From VRUE01 sp963728365 (GTDB taxonomy: Bacteria > Actinomycetota > Thermoleophilia > Solirubrobacterales > 70-9), in assembly GCA_963728365.1 (NCBI GenBank), contig CAVSJI010000001.1, positions 1,674,001 to 1,738,000 of the forward strand: DNA of 64,000 nucleotides, read 5' to 3'. The notes below the pieces were generated by a model. The model saw only the letters and a program-made list of their open reading frames with translations. It had not been told where the DNA came from and searched no databases. Positions 40,116-47,165 of this stretch are shown piece after piece (position 1 is the stretch's first letter; every line of letters begins with the position of its first letter). The position numbers were made by a program, and so were the translations under genes.

Positions 40116-41192
40116 TCAGTCCTCCTTGTAAGCGTCGATAAGGATGTCGGCGACCTCGTTGCGCGAGAACTCCTGCGGCGGCCTTTCGCCGTTGCCGAGC
40201 ATCTCGCGGACCTTGGTGCCGCTGAGGAACACGTGCGCGTCGTTGCCGTGCGGGCAGGTCTTGCCCGAGGCCATCCCCTCGCACTCGTTGCACCAGAAGG
40301 AGTGCTCGAAGAAGAGGGGTTCGATGCCGAGCTCGGCGACGTCGATCTCGTCGAAGATCTTCTGCGCGTCGTAGGTGCCGTAGTAGTCGCCGACGCCGGC
40401 GTGGTCGCGACCGACGATGAAGTGCGTGGCGCCGTAGTTGCGGCGGACGATCGCGTGCAGGACCGCCTCGCGCGGGCCGGCGTAGTGCATCTTGGCCGGC
40501 TTCACGCCGAGCATCACGCGGTCGTTCGGGTAGTAGTTCTCCATCAGCACCTCGTAGCAGCGCATGCGCACATCAGCCGGGATGTCGCCGGCCTTGGTCT
40601 TGCCGATCAGCGGCTGGATGAAGAGCCCGTCGCAGGTCTCCAGCGCGGCCTTGGTCAGGTACTCGTGGGCGCGGTGGATCGGGTTGCGGGTCTGGAAGGC
40701 GACGATCCGCTTCCAGCCGCGCTTCTCGAACTCGGCCTTGGTCTCCGGGGCCGTCAGGTAACGCCGCATGAAGGCGTCCTCGTGGTCGGGCAGCGCATCG
40801 ACCTCGATCGGCCCGGCGATGCAGCGGGCGCCCTCCTCGCGAATCGCGGCGACCCCGGGGTGCTCGCCGTCGGTGGTCAGGTAGACCGCCTCGGCCTCGC
40901 GCTCGACGTCGCGCTCGAAGATCTCCTCGATCGTGATCCGCCCCAGCGGCTTGCCTTCGTCGCTCTTCAGGGCGACGACGTCACCGACCTCGCACTCGAG
41001 ATCGGTGGCCAGGGTGATCGGGATCGGCCAGTACTCGCCGTCGGCGGTGCGCATCTCGGCGCAGACGCGCTCCCAGTCGGCGGGGCCCTGGAAGCCGGTC
41101 AGCGGCGCGAAGCCGCCGTTGCCGATCATCTCGAAGTCCGCCGTGTGGCGCTCGGAAAGGGTCAGGGAAAGCTCGGTCATCGTCTCGCTCAT
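40116..41192 (-). CDS. sat: Sulfate adenylyltransferase (ATP sulfurylase), single-chain type
   Basis: A 358-aa enzyme activating sulfate to APS. FQTRNPIHRAHEYLTK holds the QTRNPIHRAHE catalytic motif. GVKPAKMHYAGPREAVLHAIVRRNYGATHFIVGRDHAGVG has the GRDHAG motif; the stretch is split here by description. A zinc-site-like CNECEGMASGKTCPHG (about 290-305) is typical of the bacterial/archaeal dissimilatory-like Sat, not CysDN. Starts MSETMTEL at 41192; a start at the second Met is possible. Operon order on the minus strand is sir-cysH-sat-cysC. Confidence 0.95.
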   Translation of the reverse strand: MSETMTELSLTLSERHTADFEMIGNGGFAPLTGFQGPADWERVCAEMRTADGEYWPIPITLATDLECEVGDVVALKSDEGKPLGRITIEEIFERDVEREAEAVYLTTDGEHPGVAAIREEGARCIAGPIEVDALPDHEDAFMRRYLTAPETKAEFEKRGWKRIVAFQTRNPIHRAHEYLTKAALETCDGLFIQPLIGKTKAGDIPADVRMRCYEVLMENYYPNDRVMLGVKPAKMHYAGPREAVLHAIVRRNYGATHFIVGRDHAGVGDYYGTYDAQKIFDEIDVAELGIEPLFFEHSFWCNECEGMASGKTCPHGNDAHVFLSGTKVREMLGNGERPPQEFSRNEVADILIDAYKED

Positions 41193-41256
41193 GCGTTGAA
41201 TCTCACCAATCGGTCGGGGGAAGGGTAGGGAGGGGCGACCTCAGCGGCGTCGCGCC

Positions 41257-41955
41257 CTAGTTGATCCCGCACTCGCTCTTCTCGAGGCCCGCCCAGCGGC
41301 CTTCGCGGGGCGACCCGCCCGGGCCGACCGGCTTGGTGCAGTGCGTGCAGCCGATCGACGGGTAGCCGCGGTCGTGGAGCGGGTTGTACGGGAGATCGTG
41401 CTCATGGATGTAGTTCCAGACGTCGCGCTCGGTCCAGTCCGCGATCGGGTTGAGCTTCCACAGCTCGAAGCGCTTGTCCCAGGCGAACTTGGGAGTTTTG
41501 GCTCGGCTTGCGGAGTCCTCGCGGCGGACACCGGCGAGCCAGCAGTCTACGGAAGAGAGCGCCCGGCGCATCGGCTCGACCTTGCGCAGGCCGCAGCAGG
41601 CGTCGGGATCGCGGTTCCAGAGCTCCTCGCCGTGCACCGCCGCCTGCTCTTGAAGGCTGATGTTGTGGAAGCGGTCGAACTTGACCCCCAGGGCCTCGGC
41701 GAGCCGGTCGCGGGTCTCATACGTCTCCGGGAAGAGAACGTCGGTGTCGAGGTAGAAGAAGCGCGCTCGCGGGTTGACCTTGGCGGCGATGTGCGCGGTG
41801 ACCGAGCTGGTTTTCTGGAAGGAGCAGGCGATGTAGTGACTCTCGTCGAAGGTCTCGAACATCCACTCCATCGCCTGCTCGGCGGTGCGCCCCTCGAGCT
41901 CAGCGGCAATCGCCTCCGGGTCGGAGATCGTCGGCGGCTCGGCGACGGGGTTCAT
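41257..41955 (-). CDS. cysH: Assimilatory APS reductase (CysH family)
   Basis: A 232-aa reductase converting APS to sulfite with thioredoxin. IACSFQKTSSVTAHI is the PP-loop-like SFG-equivalent site, and FYLDTDVLFPETYETRDRL follows. The [4Fe-4S] ligands are the CC of DACCGLRKVEP and the CxxC of IGCTHCTKPV, which separate APS from PAPS reductases. R-W-A-G and KSECGIN at the end match the catalytic-Cys tail (ECG[IL]H/N). ATG 41955 overlaps the sir stop (ATGA), preferable to GTG 41964. Confidence 0.95.
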   Translation of the reverse strand: MNPVAEPPTISDPEAIAAELEGRTAEQAMEWMFETFDESHYIACSFQKTSSVTAHIAAKVNPRARFFYLDTDVLFPETYETRDRLAEALGVKFDRFHNISLQEQAAVHGEELWNRDPDACCGLRKVEPMRRALSSVDCWLAGVRREDSASRAKTPKFAWDKRFELWKLNPIADWTERDVWNYIHEHDLPYNPLHDRGYPSIGCTHCTKPVGPGGSPREGRWAGLEKSECGIN

Positions 41956-43796
41956 ATCGCACACTCGCCCTCGCCCCGCTCGACCTTGTAGGGACTGGAG
42001 CGGCTCCAGTCGATGAACTGCTGCATCGTCTCGAGGCTGAACTCGGCCGGCATCGTCAGGTCCTTGACCTCTTCTTCGAAGCGCGCCGCTCCGACCCGCT
42101 CGGCGTAAGGGTTGAACTCCTCCGCCTCGCCGTCGCGCTCGGCCTCGTACATCCGCACCCAGCGCTCGACCGCCTCGGGAACGCGCTTGGCGGGCAGCCG
42201 CGACTTGAGCCGCGTGCCGAAGACCACCTCGCCGCCCTCGTAGTTGCCGCCGACGTGCGGTATGTAGGCCGGAACCTGGCGCTCGCCGACCTTCAGCGAG
42301 GCGCCGTAGAAGCCGATGTTGGCAATGTGGTGCTGGCTGCAGCCGTTCGGGCAGCCGCTCATCTTGATGTGGATGCGGCGGGTCAGCCCGTCACGCACGT
42401 CCATCGCCTCGAGCCGCTCCTTGATCGCCTTGTTTAGGCCCATCGAGCTGGTGATGCCCATCTTGCAACTGTCGGTGCCCGGGCAGCTGACCACGTCGGT
42501 GATCTCGCGCGGGCCGGCCTCGTCGAGGCCGAGCTCGCCGAGCCGCGTCCAGAGGTCATAGAGCGCCTCGTCGCGAACCCAGCGCAGGACCAGGTTCTGC
42601 TGCACGGTGCTGCGCGCGTGGCCGCCGCTGAACTCGCGCATGATCGTCGCCAACCCGCGGAACTGCTCCGGGGTGAGATCGCCGCGCTCGACCTTGACCT
42701 CGACCGCCGAGAAGCCCTCCTGGCGCTGGGCCTGGACGTTGGCTTCGACGAAGCGGTCGAACTCGCTGCGGTCGCCGTTCGGCGAGGCGCCGGCGCGCGG
42801 CGCGGGCGGCGCCTGGGCCTGCTCGTCGTCCTCGAAGCTCAGCCGCTCGATCAGCTCGGCGCCGAACTCGCGCTCGTCGACCCAGTCGCCCTCGAGCTCC
42901 GCGTCGACCTGCTCGCGGAAGGCGTCGATGCCGATCTTGTCGATCAGGACCTTGATCCGGGCGCGGGCCCGGTTGGCGCGCAGCCACTCCTGGCGGTCGA
43001 AGATCCGCAATGCCGCCTCGGTGACCTTTAGGTAGTCGCCGTTGTCGGCCTCGACGAACTCGTAGAGGGTCGGCGCGATGCGCGGCATGATCGAGGTGCC
43101 GCCGCCGACGCGGATCTCGAAGCCGCGCGTCCCTTCGCGTTCGCGCGAGATGAAGGCGACGTCGTGGATCCCGGCGATCGCCCGGTCGGCGTCGGAGCCG
43201 CTGAACGAGGTCTTGATCTTGCGCGGCATCAGCTGCGTCGTCGGGTGACGGACGAAGTAGCGCGCGTAGGCGCCCGCATAGGGCGTCGGGTCGAAGACCT
43301 CGTCGGGCGCGACGCCGGCCCAGGGATCGCCGGTGACGTTGCGCACCGTGTTGCCGCAGCCCTCGCGCGAGGAGAGTCCGGCGTCGGAGAGCTCGCGGAT
43401 GGCCGCCGCCGCGTCGCGCAGCGGAATGTGGTGGATCTGGATGTTCTGGCGGGTCGTGATGTGGCCCTTGTCGAGCGGCGCGTACTTCTCGACGACCCCG
43501 GCGAAGGCCTCCATCTGCTCCGGTGCGACTCCGCCGAAGGGCAACTTGACGCGGATCATCTGCACGTCGGCCTGGCGCTGGCCGTAGACGCCCTGCTTCA
43601 GACGGAAGCCGATGAACTCGTCTTCGGGCGTCCCACCGCCGAGGAACTTCTCGGCTTCGGAGTCGAAGTCGTCGAACTCGCGCTCGATGATCGGGATGAT
43701 GTGGCCCGGGACGTTGTCGTAGGTCTCGGGGTTCTCAAGGGTCCCGGTCCTGCCCTTGCCCTGCTGCACCTTGCGCTCGTCTACGGCTGCCTCCAT
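41952..43796 (-). CDS. sir: Sulfite reductase (ferredoxin-type, siroheme)
   Basis: A 614-aa nitrite/sulfite reductase family protein reducing sulfite to sulfide. It has two ferrodoxin-like half domains (VYGQRQADVQMIRVKLPFGG and FSAVEVKVERGDLTPEQF). TTRQNIQIHHI and REGCGNTVRNVTGDPWAG bind siroheme. The Fe4S4/siroheme ligands are CPGTDSCKMGI and SGCPNGCSQHH. It is the first gene of the sulfate assimilation operon. Sulfite rather than nitrite as substrate is inferred from the cysH/sat/cysC neighbours. Confidence 0.93.
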   Translation of the reverse strand: MEAAVDERKVQQGKGRTGTLENPETYDNVPGHIIPIIEREFDDFDSEAEKFLGGGTPEDEFIGFRLKQGVYGQRQADVQMIRVKLPFGGVAPEQMEAFAGVVEKYAPLDKGHITTRQNIQIHHIPLRDAAAAIRELSDAGLSSREGCGNTVRNVTGDPWAGVAPDEVFDPTPYAGAYARYFVRHPTTQLMPRKIKTSFSGSDADRAIAGIHDVAFISREREGTRGFEIRVGGGTSIMPRIAPTLYEFVEADNGDYLKVTEAALRIFDRQEWLRANRARARIKVLIDKIGIDAFREQVDAELEGDWVDEREFGAELIERLSFEDDEQAQAPPAPRAGASPNGDRSEFDRFVEANVQAQRQEGFSAVEVKVERGDLTPEQFRGLATIMREFSGGHARSTVQQNLVLRWVRDEALYDLWTRLGELGLDEAGPREITDVVSCPGTDSCKMGITSSMGLNKAIKERLEAMDVRDGLTRRIHIKMSGCPNGCSQHHIANIGFYGASLKVGERQVPAYIPHVGGNYEGGEVVFGTRLKSRLPAKRVPEAVERWVRMYEAERDGEAEEFNPYAERVGAARFEEEVKDLTMPAEFSLETMQQFIDWSRSSPYKVERGEGECAI

Positions 43797-43835
43797 ACGG
43801 AGGAAAATAGCAAAACCTGACAGGGATTAGGGTAT

Positions 43836-44222
43836 TTAGCGCGGGGGCAGGCGCTTCTCGGCGTGGAGAATGGCCGCAGCCTCCCCCGACTCCGCCACCC
43901 GACCACCCTCGGGCTCAAGCGGCTGGCCTGCCTCGGCCCACCCAACGATCCCCTCGCTGAGCTTCACCGCATCGAACCCCTCAGCCGCCAGAGCCTCGGT
44001 CGCCATCGTCGACCGGTTCCCCCCGCGACAGTAGACAACGACGGGCTTGTCCTTGTCTATCTCGCCCACCCGCTCGGCGAGCTCCGCCAGCGGCAAGTGC
44101 TGAGCCCCAGCAATCCGCCCCATCTCCCACTCATGCTCAGCGCGCACATCAACCAGCTGCGCCCCGTCCTCCACAAGCTTCCCAGCCTCGCCGCGCGAAA
44201 CCTCACGTATCTCGTCAGTCAT
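43836..44222 (-). CDS. Rhodanese-like domain protein
   Basis: A 128-aa single rhodanese domain. VDVRAEHEWEMGRIAGAQHLP is the N-terminal CH2A-like motif, and the active-site loop is VVVYCRGGNRSTMATEAL (Cys at about 66). It probably carries persulfide sulfur and accompanies the sulfur operon, starting 39 bases after sir on the opposite end of the cluster. ATG 44222 is chosen because the open frame upstream (to 44342) merely reads through hairpin copy C. Confidence 0.88.
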   Translation of the reverse strand: MTDEIREVSRGEAGKLVEDGAQLVDVRAEHEWEMGRIAGAQHLPLAELAERVGEIDKDKPVVVYCRGGNRSTMATEALAAEGFDAVKLSEGIVGWAEAGQPLEPEGGRVAESGEAAAILHAEKRLPPR

Positions 44223-44262
44223 GAGCCGGAATCTAGCGACCGTCTGGCAGGGGAGCTTGAAG

Positions 44263-44336
44263 GAGCGTCGGGTATCCCTCCCAAAACACTCCAGCGAGCC
44301 TCCCGGCGAGCGTTTTGGGAGGGATACCCGACGCTC
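44263..44336. repeat. Family I hairpin, copy C
   Basis: Perfect 25-bp arms 44263-44287 and 44312-44336 (outer stem GAGCGTCGGGTATCCCTCCC) enclose the 24-nt centre 44288-44311 (ACTCCAGCGAGCC...). The centre differs from copy B at one base. It lies between the dodecin gene and the rhodanese start on the same strand. Confidence 0.9.
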
Positions 44337-44354
44337 TCCCACGCCCGCGCGCCG

Positions 44355-44564
44355 TCAGTCGACCTCGGTCCCCTCGATCAGGAACGCGACCCGCACATGC
44401 GCGCGGTATTCATCCAGGTTCTCGCCCCGGATCCCAGTAGAGACGATGTCCACGGCCCGCACGTTGCGCAGCGTGCCCTGCGCCTGGGCGAGGGCCTGCC
44501 TCGCCGCGTCGTCGGTGGACGTCTTCGAGCTGCCAACCAGCTCGATGATCTTCACGACAGCCAT
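44355..44564 (-). CDS. Dodecin flavin-storage protein
   Basis: A 69-aa dodecin. It reads MAVVKIIELVGSSKTSTDDAA, then NVRAVDIVSTGIRGENLDEYR (region that stacks flavin; the usual W is replaced here by V-D) and VRVAFLIEGTEVD. Dodecins form hollow dodecamers that buffer FMN or FAD. ATG 44564 follows AGAAGGAGGAGAG. It overlaps the end of a 64-aa gene by 13 bp. The missing aromatic flavin-stacking residue deserves note. Confidence 0.88.
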   Translation of the reverse strand: MAVVKIIELVGSSKTSTDDAARQALAQAQGTLRNVRAVDIVSTGIRGENLDEYRAHVRVAFLIEGTEVD

Positions 44565-44746
44565 CTCTCTCCTCCTTCTGGATCCACGACAGTGCCCTTG
44601 GCGCTCACTCCCTCGAGCAACGCGGCCCGTTGCCACGCCCCGAGCTTCGCCTCTTCGCCACCACTCGCCGGAGCCGTGTCCGCGACAAAGCGCTCGATCG
44701 CGGCGGCGACCGCCGCCGCCTCATCCTCGCTCGGCTTCCGGGCCAT
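44552..44746 (-). CDS. Small 64-aa hypothetical protein upstream of dodecin
   Basis: A short helical protein (MARKPSEDEAAAVAAAIERF, then LGAWQRAALLEGVSAKGT). The DEAAAVAAAIERF helix is reminiscent of small acyl-CoA carboxylase epsilon-like proteins, but the usual RVVRG start is missing, so I leave it unnamed. The overlap with the dodecin ribosome site suggests coupled translation. Confidence 0.5.
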   Translation of the reverse strand: MARKPSEDEAAAVAAAIERFVADTAPASGGEEAKLGAWQRAALLEGVSAKGTVVDPEGGERWLS

Positions 44747-44837
44747 GCCTTGAAGCGTAGTTCACTCCCGCGATTTGGCAGCCGCCCACTGCCCTTGAGC
44801 AGAATTTCCACTTCTGATGCGGTTTTGCCCGAGTTTT

Positions 44838-44867
44838 GTTACATTACATTGCCATAAGTGATGTAAC
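44838..44867 (+). promoter_or_regulatory. vapBC operator candidate
   Basis: GTTACAT (44838-44844) and ATGTAAC (44861-44867) form a perfect 7-bp dyad with 16-nt spacing, in the only AT-rich stretch before the RHH antitoxin gene. The right arm touches the start codon, suggesting a leaderless or near-leaderless autoregulated transcript. Confidence 0.55.
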
Positions 44868-45113
44868 GTGGCCCGCATGAAGCGACTGCAGATATCGATC
44901 GAGCCCGAGCTTGACGCGGCGGTAGAACGACGCGCCGATGAAGAAGGGCTCTCGAAGGCGGAGGTGATCAGACGTTGCGTGCGGGAGAGAGTGGAACCCT
45001 TGCCCCCGATCGAGGAGGACCCGTTCTTCAAGCTTTGCGGAACGGTCTCCAGCGACCCCAACGACACCCGAACGATCGACGAGGTCGTCTACGGGTTGAA
45101 GCCGGCCCCATGA
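44868..45113 (+). CDS. vapB: Ribbon-helix-helix antitoxin (VapB/CopG-like)
   Basis: An 81-aa protein. MKRLQISIEPELDAAVERRADEEGLSKAEVIRRCVRE, read in blocks, is a CopG/MetJ-type ribbon-helix-helix for DNA binding. The C-terminal part (IEEDPFFKLCGTVSSDPNDTRTIDEVVYG) is the toxin-binding tail. Start GTG 44868 follows the operator directly; ATG 44877 is the alternative. It overlaps the PIN gene by 4 bp (ATGA). Confidence 0.85.
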   Translation: MARMKRLQISIEPELDAAVERRADEEGLSKAEVIRRCVRERVEPLPPIEEDPFFKLCGTVSSDPNDTRTIDEVVYGLKPAP

Positions 45114-45511
45114 TCTTCGCCGACACTTCATTCCTCGTCGCCGCTATGGACGAGCGCGACTCCAGGCATCGGGCTGCTGTGGCGCTTCTTCGAAAGGTCG
45201 GAAGTCAGCGGATTGTGGCCACGAACCTGATCCGCGGCGAGACCTGGACCTGGCTGCGCTACAGGCGGTGGCATCGCAAGGCGGTCGAATTCCTCGACAG
45301 CGTGGGCGGGCAAGGTCAGCGCATCCAGGTTGCTCGCGTCAAGGGCGCCGAAGAAGAGGAGGGCCTGCGCTGGCTCCGTAAGCACGATGAGCGCCAGTAC
45401 TCGTTCGTCGACGCCACCAGCTTCGCGTTCATGCGGGCCACGAGCATCAACGAGGCGCTCGCCTTCGACGGGGACTTCGCCGCGGCCGGCTTCATCGAAC
45501 TTCGGCCGTAG
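45110..45511 (+). CDS. vapC: PIN-domain ribonuclease toxin (VapC)
   Basis: A 133-aa PIN nuclease. The acidic residues are placed as in VapC: MIFADTSFLVA (D5), NLIRGETWTW (E), YSFVDATSFAFM (D) and LAFDGDFAAAGF (D). It is expected to cleave tRNA or rRNA unless bound by the upstream antitoxin. A strong hairpin (45525-45575) follows its stop by 13 bases, so the pair is a self-contained transcription unit. Confidence 0.9.
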   Translation: MIFADTSFLVAAMDERDSRHRAAVALLRKVGSQRIVATNLIRGETWTWLRYRRWHRKAVEFLDSVGGQGQRIQVARVKGAEEEEGLRWLRKHDERQYSFVDATSFAFMRATSINEALAFDGDFAAAGFIELRP

Positions 45512-45524
45512 GCGGTTGAGCCAA

Positions 45525-45575
45525 ACAAACGGCCCGGGCCGGCTTGGGAGGGGCCGAACCCGGGCCAATGTTTGT
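45525..45575 (+). terminator. Terminator-like hairpin after vapBC
   Basis: ACAAACGGCCCGGG (45525-45538) pairs with CCCGGGCC-AAT-GTTTGT (45559-45575), a 14-bp stem with a 3-nt bulge and a 20-nt loop. It ends in a T-rich arm. Confidence 0.6.
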
Positions 45576-45877
45576 CGGACGCCGCCGGAAGGGGAGCCGG
45601 CGGCGGGGGGTCGCCGGCAGGGAACCCGGCGCCGCTGCGTCTTGCGATCGCTGAAGACATAGAAACACAGTCCTACTAGAAAATCAAGTCCCCAGTGCCG
45701 CAACGTACGACTCTGCTGCGGTATTTCATCCATTTGCGCCTTGAACAAGCCTAAAAGCTGGCCTCCGAGGCTCCCAAACGCTTGCGTTCCAAAAGAACTT
45801 GACGTACCATAGCTCTCGTCCCTGGAGCTACCGCAAAAGCCGGAAGCGACAAGGCGGCCGAGTATCGTCCGCCCGCC
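45576..45877 (+). other. Long untranslated leader before the TetR-TetR gene
   Basis: No coding frame is supported in these 302 bases. It holds two GC-rich hairpins of similar form (GCCGCCGG...GCCGGCGGC and GTCGCCGG...CCCGGCGCC, about 45583-45635). Then comes an AT-richer part with a possible promoter (TTGCGT at 45782-45787, 17 nt, TACCAT at 45805-45810). I do not recognise a riboswitch class. Confidence 0.4.
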
Positions 45878-47158
45878 GTGAGAACGCCCTGGGGCAACTC
45901 CGACACCTTGCGCGAACGCCGACTGCGACCGGGGCAGCGCTTGCCGGCCGACGAGGTGGCGCGCAACCAGCGCGAACGGCTCTTCGCCGCGCTGGTCGCG
46001 ACCGTCGCCGAGAAAGGCTACGAGTCGACCAGGGTCGAGGATCTGCTCGACCTCTCGGGGGTCTCGCGCAGCGCCTTCTACGAGCACTTCAGCGACAAGC
46101 AGGCCTGCCTCCTGGCGGCGGTCGACGCCTTCCTCGAGCCGACCGTGCTGGAGATAGTCGCGGACGAGAGCCAGCCGCACGGCGAGGCGCGCGCCCGCCG
46201 GGTGCTCGACGCGCTGATCGAGCGCATCGTCGACCAGCCGGCGGCGGCGCGGATGTGCTTCGTCGACGTCTTCGCCGCCGGCCAGCCCGCGATCGAGCAG
46301 TTCGACCGGGCGATCGACGCCTTCCAGGCATTCGTCGCCGCCAGCTATGAGGAGATGCCGGGGCGCGCGGGCATGCCGCCCGAGGTCGTCCGCGCCGTGG
46401 TCGGCGGGCTGCGCAAGGTGATGCACACGCGCCTCTACCGGGGGACGCAGGCCGAGTTGCGCGAGCTCGAGCCGCAGCTCTGGGAATGGGCGATCTCATA
46501 CGAGACGCCGCCCGAGCCCCTGCGCCGCCCGCGCAGCCGGCCGGCACCGGCGGGTGGGCAAAACGGCTATGACCAGGCCGAGCGGATCCTGCGGGCGCTG
46601 GCCGCGGTGGTCGCCGAGAAGGGCTACCAGGCGATGACCGTCGGCGACATCGCCTCGCGCGCCTCGATCTCCCTCTCCACCTTCTACGCCAACTTCCCCG
46701 ACAAGGAGGAGGCGATGCTGGCCGCGATCGACAGCGGCTCGGCCCAGATGCTGGCTACGACCCTGCCCGCCTTCCGCCGCGCCGGCGACTGGCCCCAGGC
46801 GGTCCGCTCAGCGATCGGCTCGATGTTCGCCTTCGCCGCCGCCGAGCCCGAGTACACGACGCTGGGCGCGGTCGACATCTACGCCGCCGGCAAGCGCGCC
46901 CTGGCCCAGCGCGATCAGGTGATCGAAGGCATGCAGGCCCTGCTCAACGCCGGCTATGAGCGCAACCCGAACGTCCCTCCTGTCGCAGCCGAGGCGATTG
47001 GCGGCGCGATCTACTCGCTGATCTACGACCAGATAAAGCGCAGCGGCGCCGAGACCATGCCCGAGATCGCCCCCCTCGCCACCTTCGTGATCCTCGCTCC
47101 CTTCATCGGCGCTGAGGAAGCCTGCATCGTCGCCAACGGCGACGGGCGAGGACGCTGA
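45878..47158 (+). CDS. Tandem TetR-family regulator (two TetR units in one chain)
   Basis: A 426-aa protein with two TetR HTH domains. The first is NQRERLFAALVATVAEKGYESTRVEDLLDLSGVSRSAFYEHFSDKQA (about 29-75). The second is AERILRALAAVVAEKGYQAMTVGDIASRASISLSTFYANFPDKEE (about 230-275). Each is followed by a helical ligand-binding-type region, joined by a Pro/Arg-rich linker near 210-225. TetR proteins normally act as homodimers of about 200 aa, so this is a covalent pseudo-dimer. GTG 45878 start. Target genes are unknown; the convergent RTX gene is not an obvious target. Confidence 0.88.
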   Translation: MRTPWGNSDTLRERRLRPGQRLPADEVARNQRERLFAALVATVAEKGYESTRVEDLLDLSGVSRSAFYEHFSDKQACLLAAVDAFLEPTVLEIVADESQPHGEARARRVLDALIERIVDQPAAARMCFVDVFAAGQPAIEQFDRAIDAFQAFVAASYEEMPGRAGMPPEVVRAVVGGLRKVMHTRLYRGTQAELRELEPQLWEWAISYETPPEPLRRPRSRPAPAGGQNGYDQAERILRALAAVVAEKGYQAMTVGDIASRASISLSTFYANFPDKEEAMLAAIDSGSAQMLATTLPAFRRAGDWPQAVRSAIGSMFAFAAAEPEYTTLGAVDIYAAGKRALAQRDQVIEGMQALLNAGYERNPNVPPVAAEAIGGAIYSLIYDQIKRSGAETMPEIAPLATFVILAPFIGAEEACIVANGDGRGR

Positions 47159-47165
47159 GACCGGT

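Noticed and set aside
44223..44342. N-terminal extension of the rhodanese protein
   Set aside because: Encoded by hairpin copy C; the domain starts after ATG 44222.
45583..45640. Riboswitch in the TetR leader
   Set aside because: Two GC-rich hairpins are visible but no conserved core of a class I can name.
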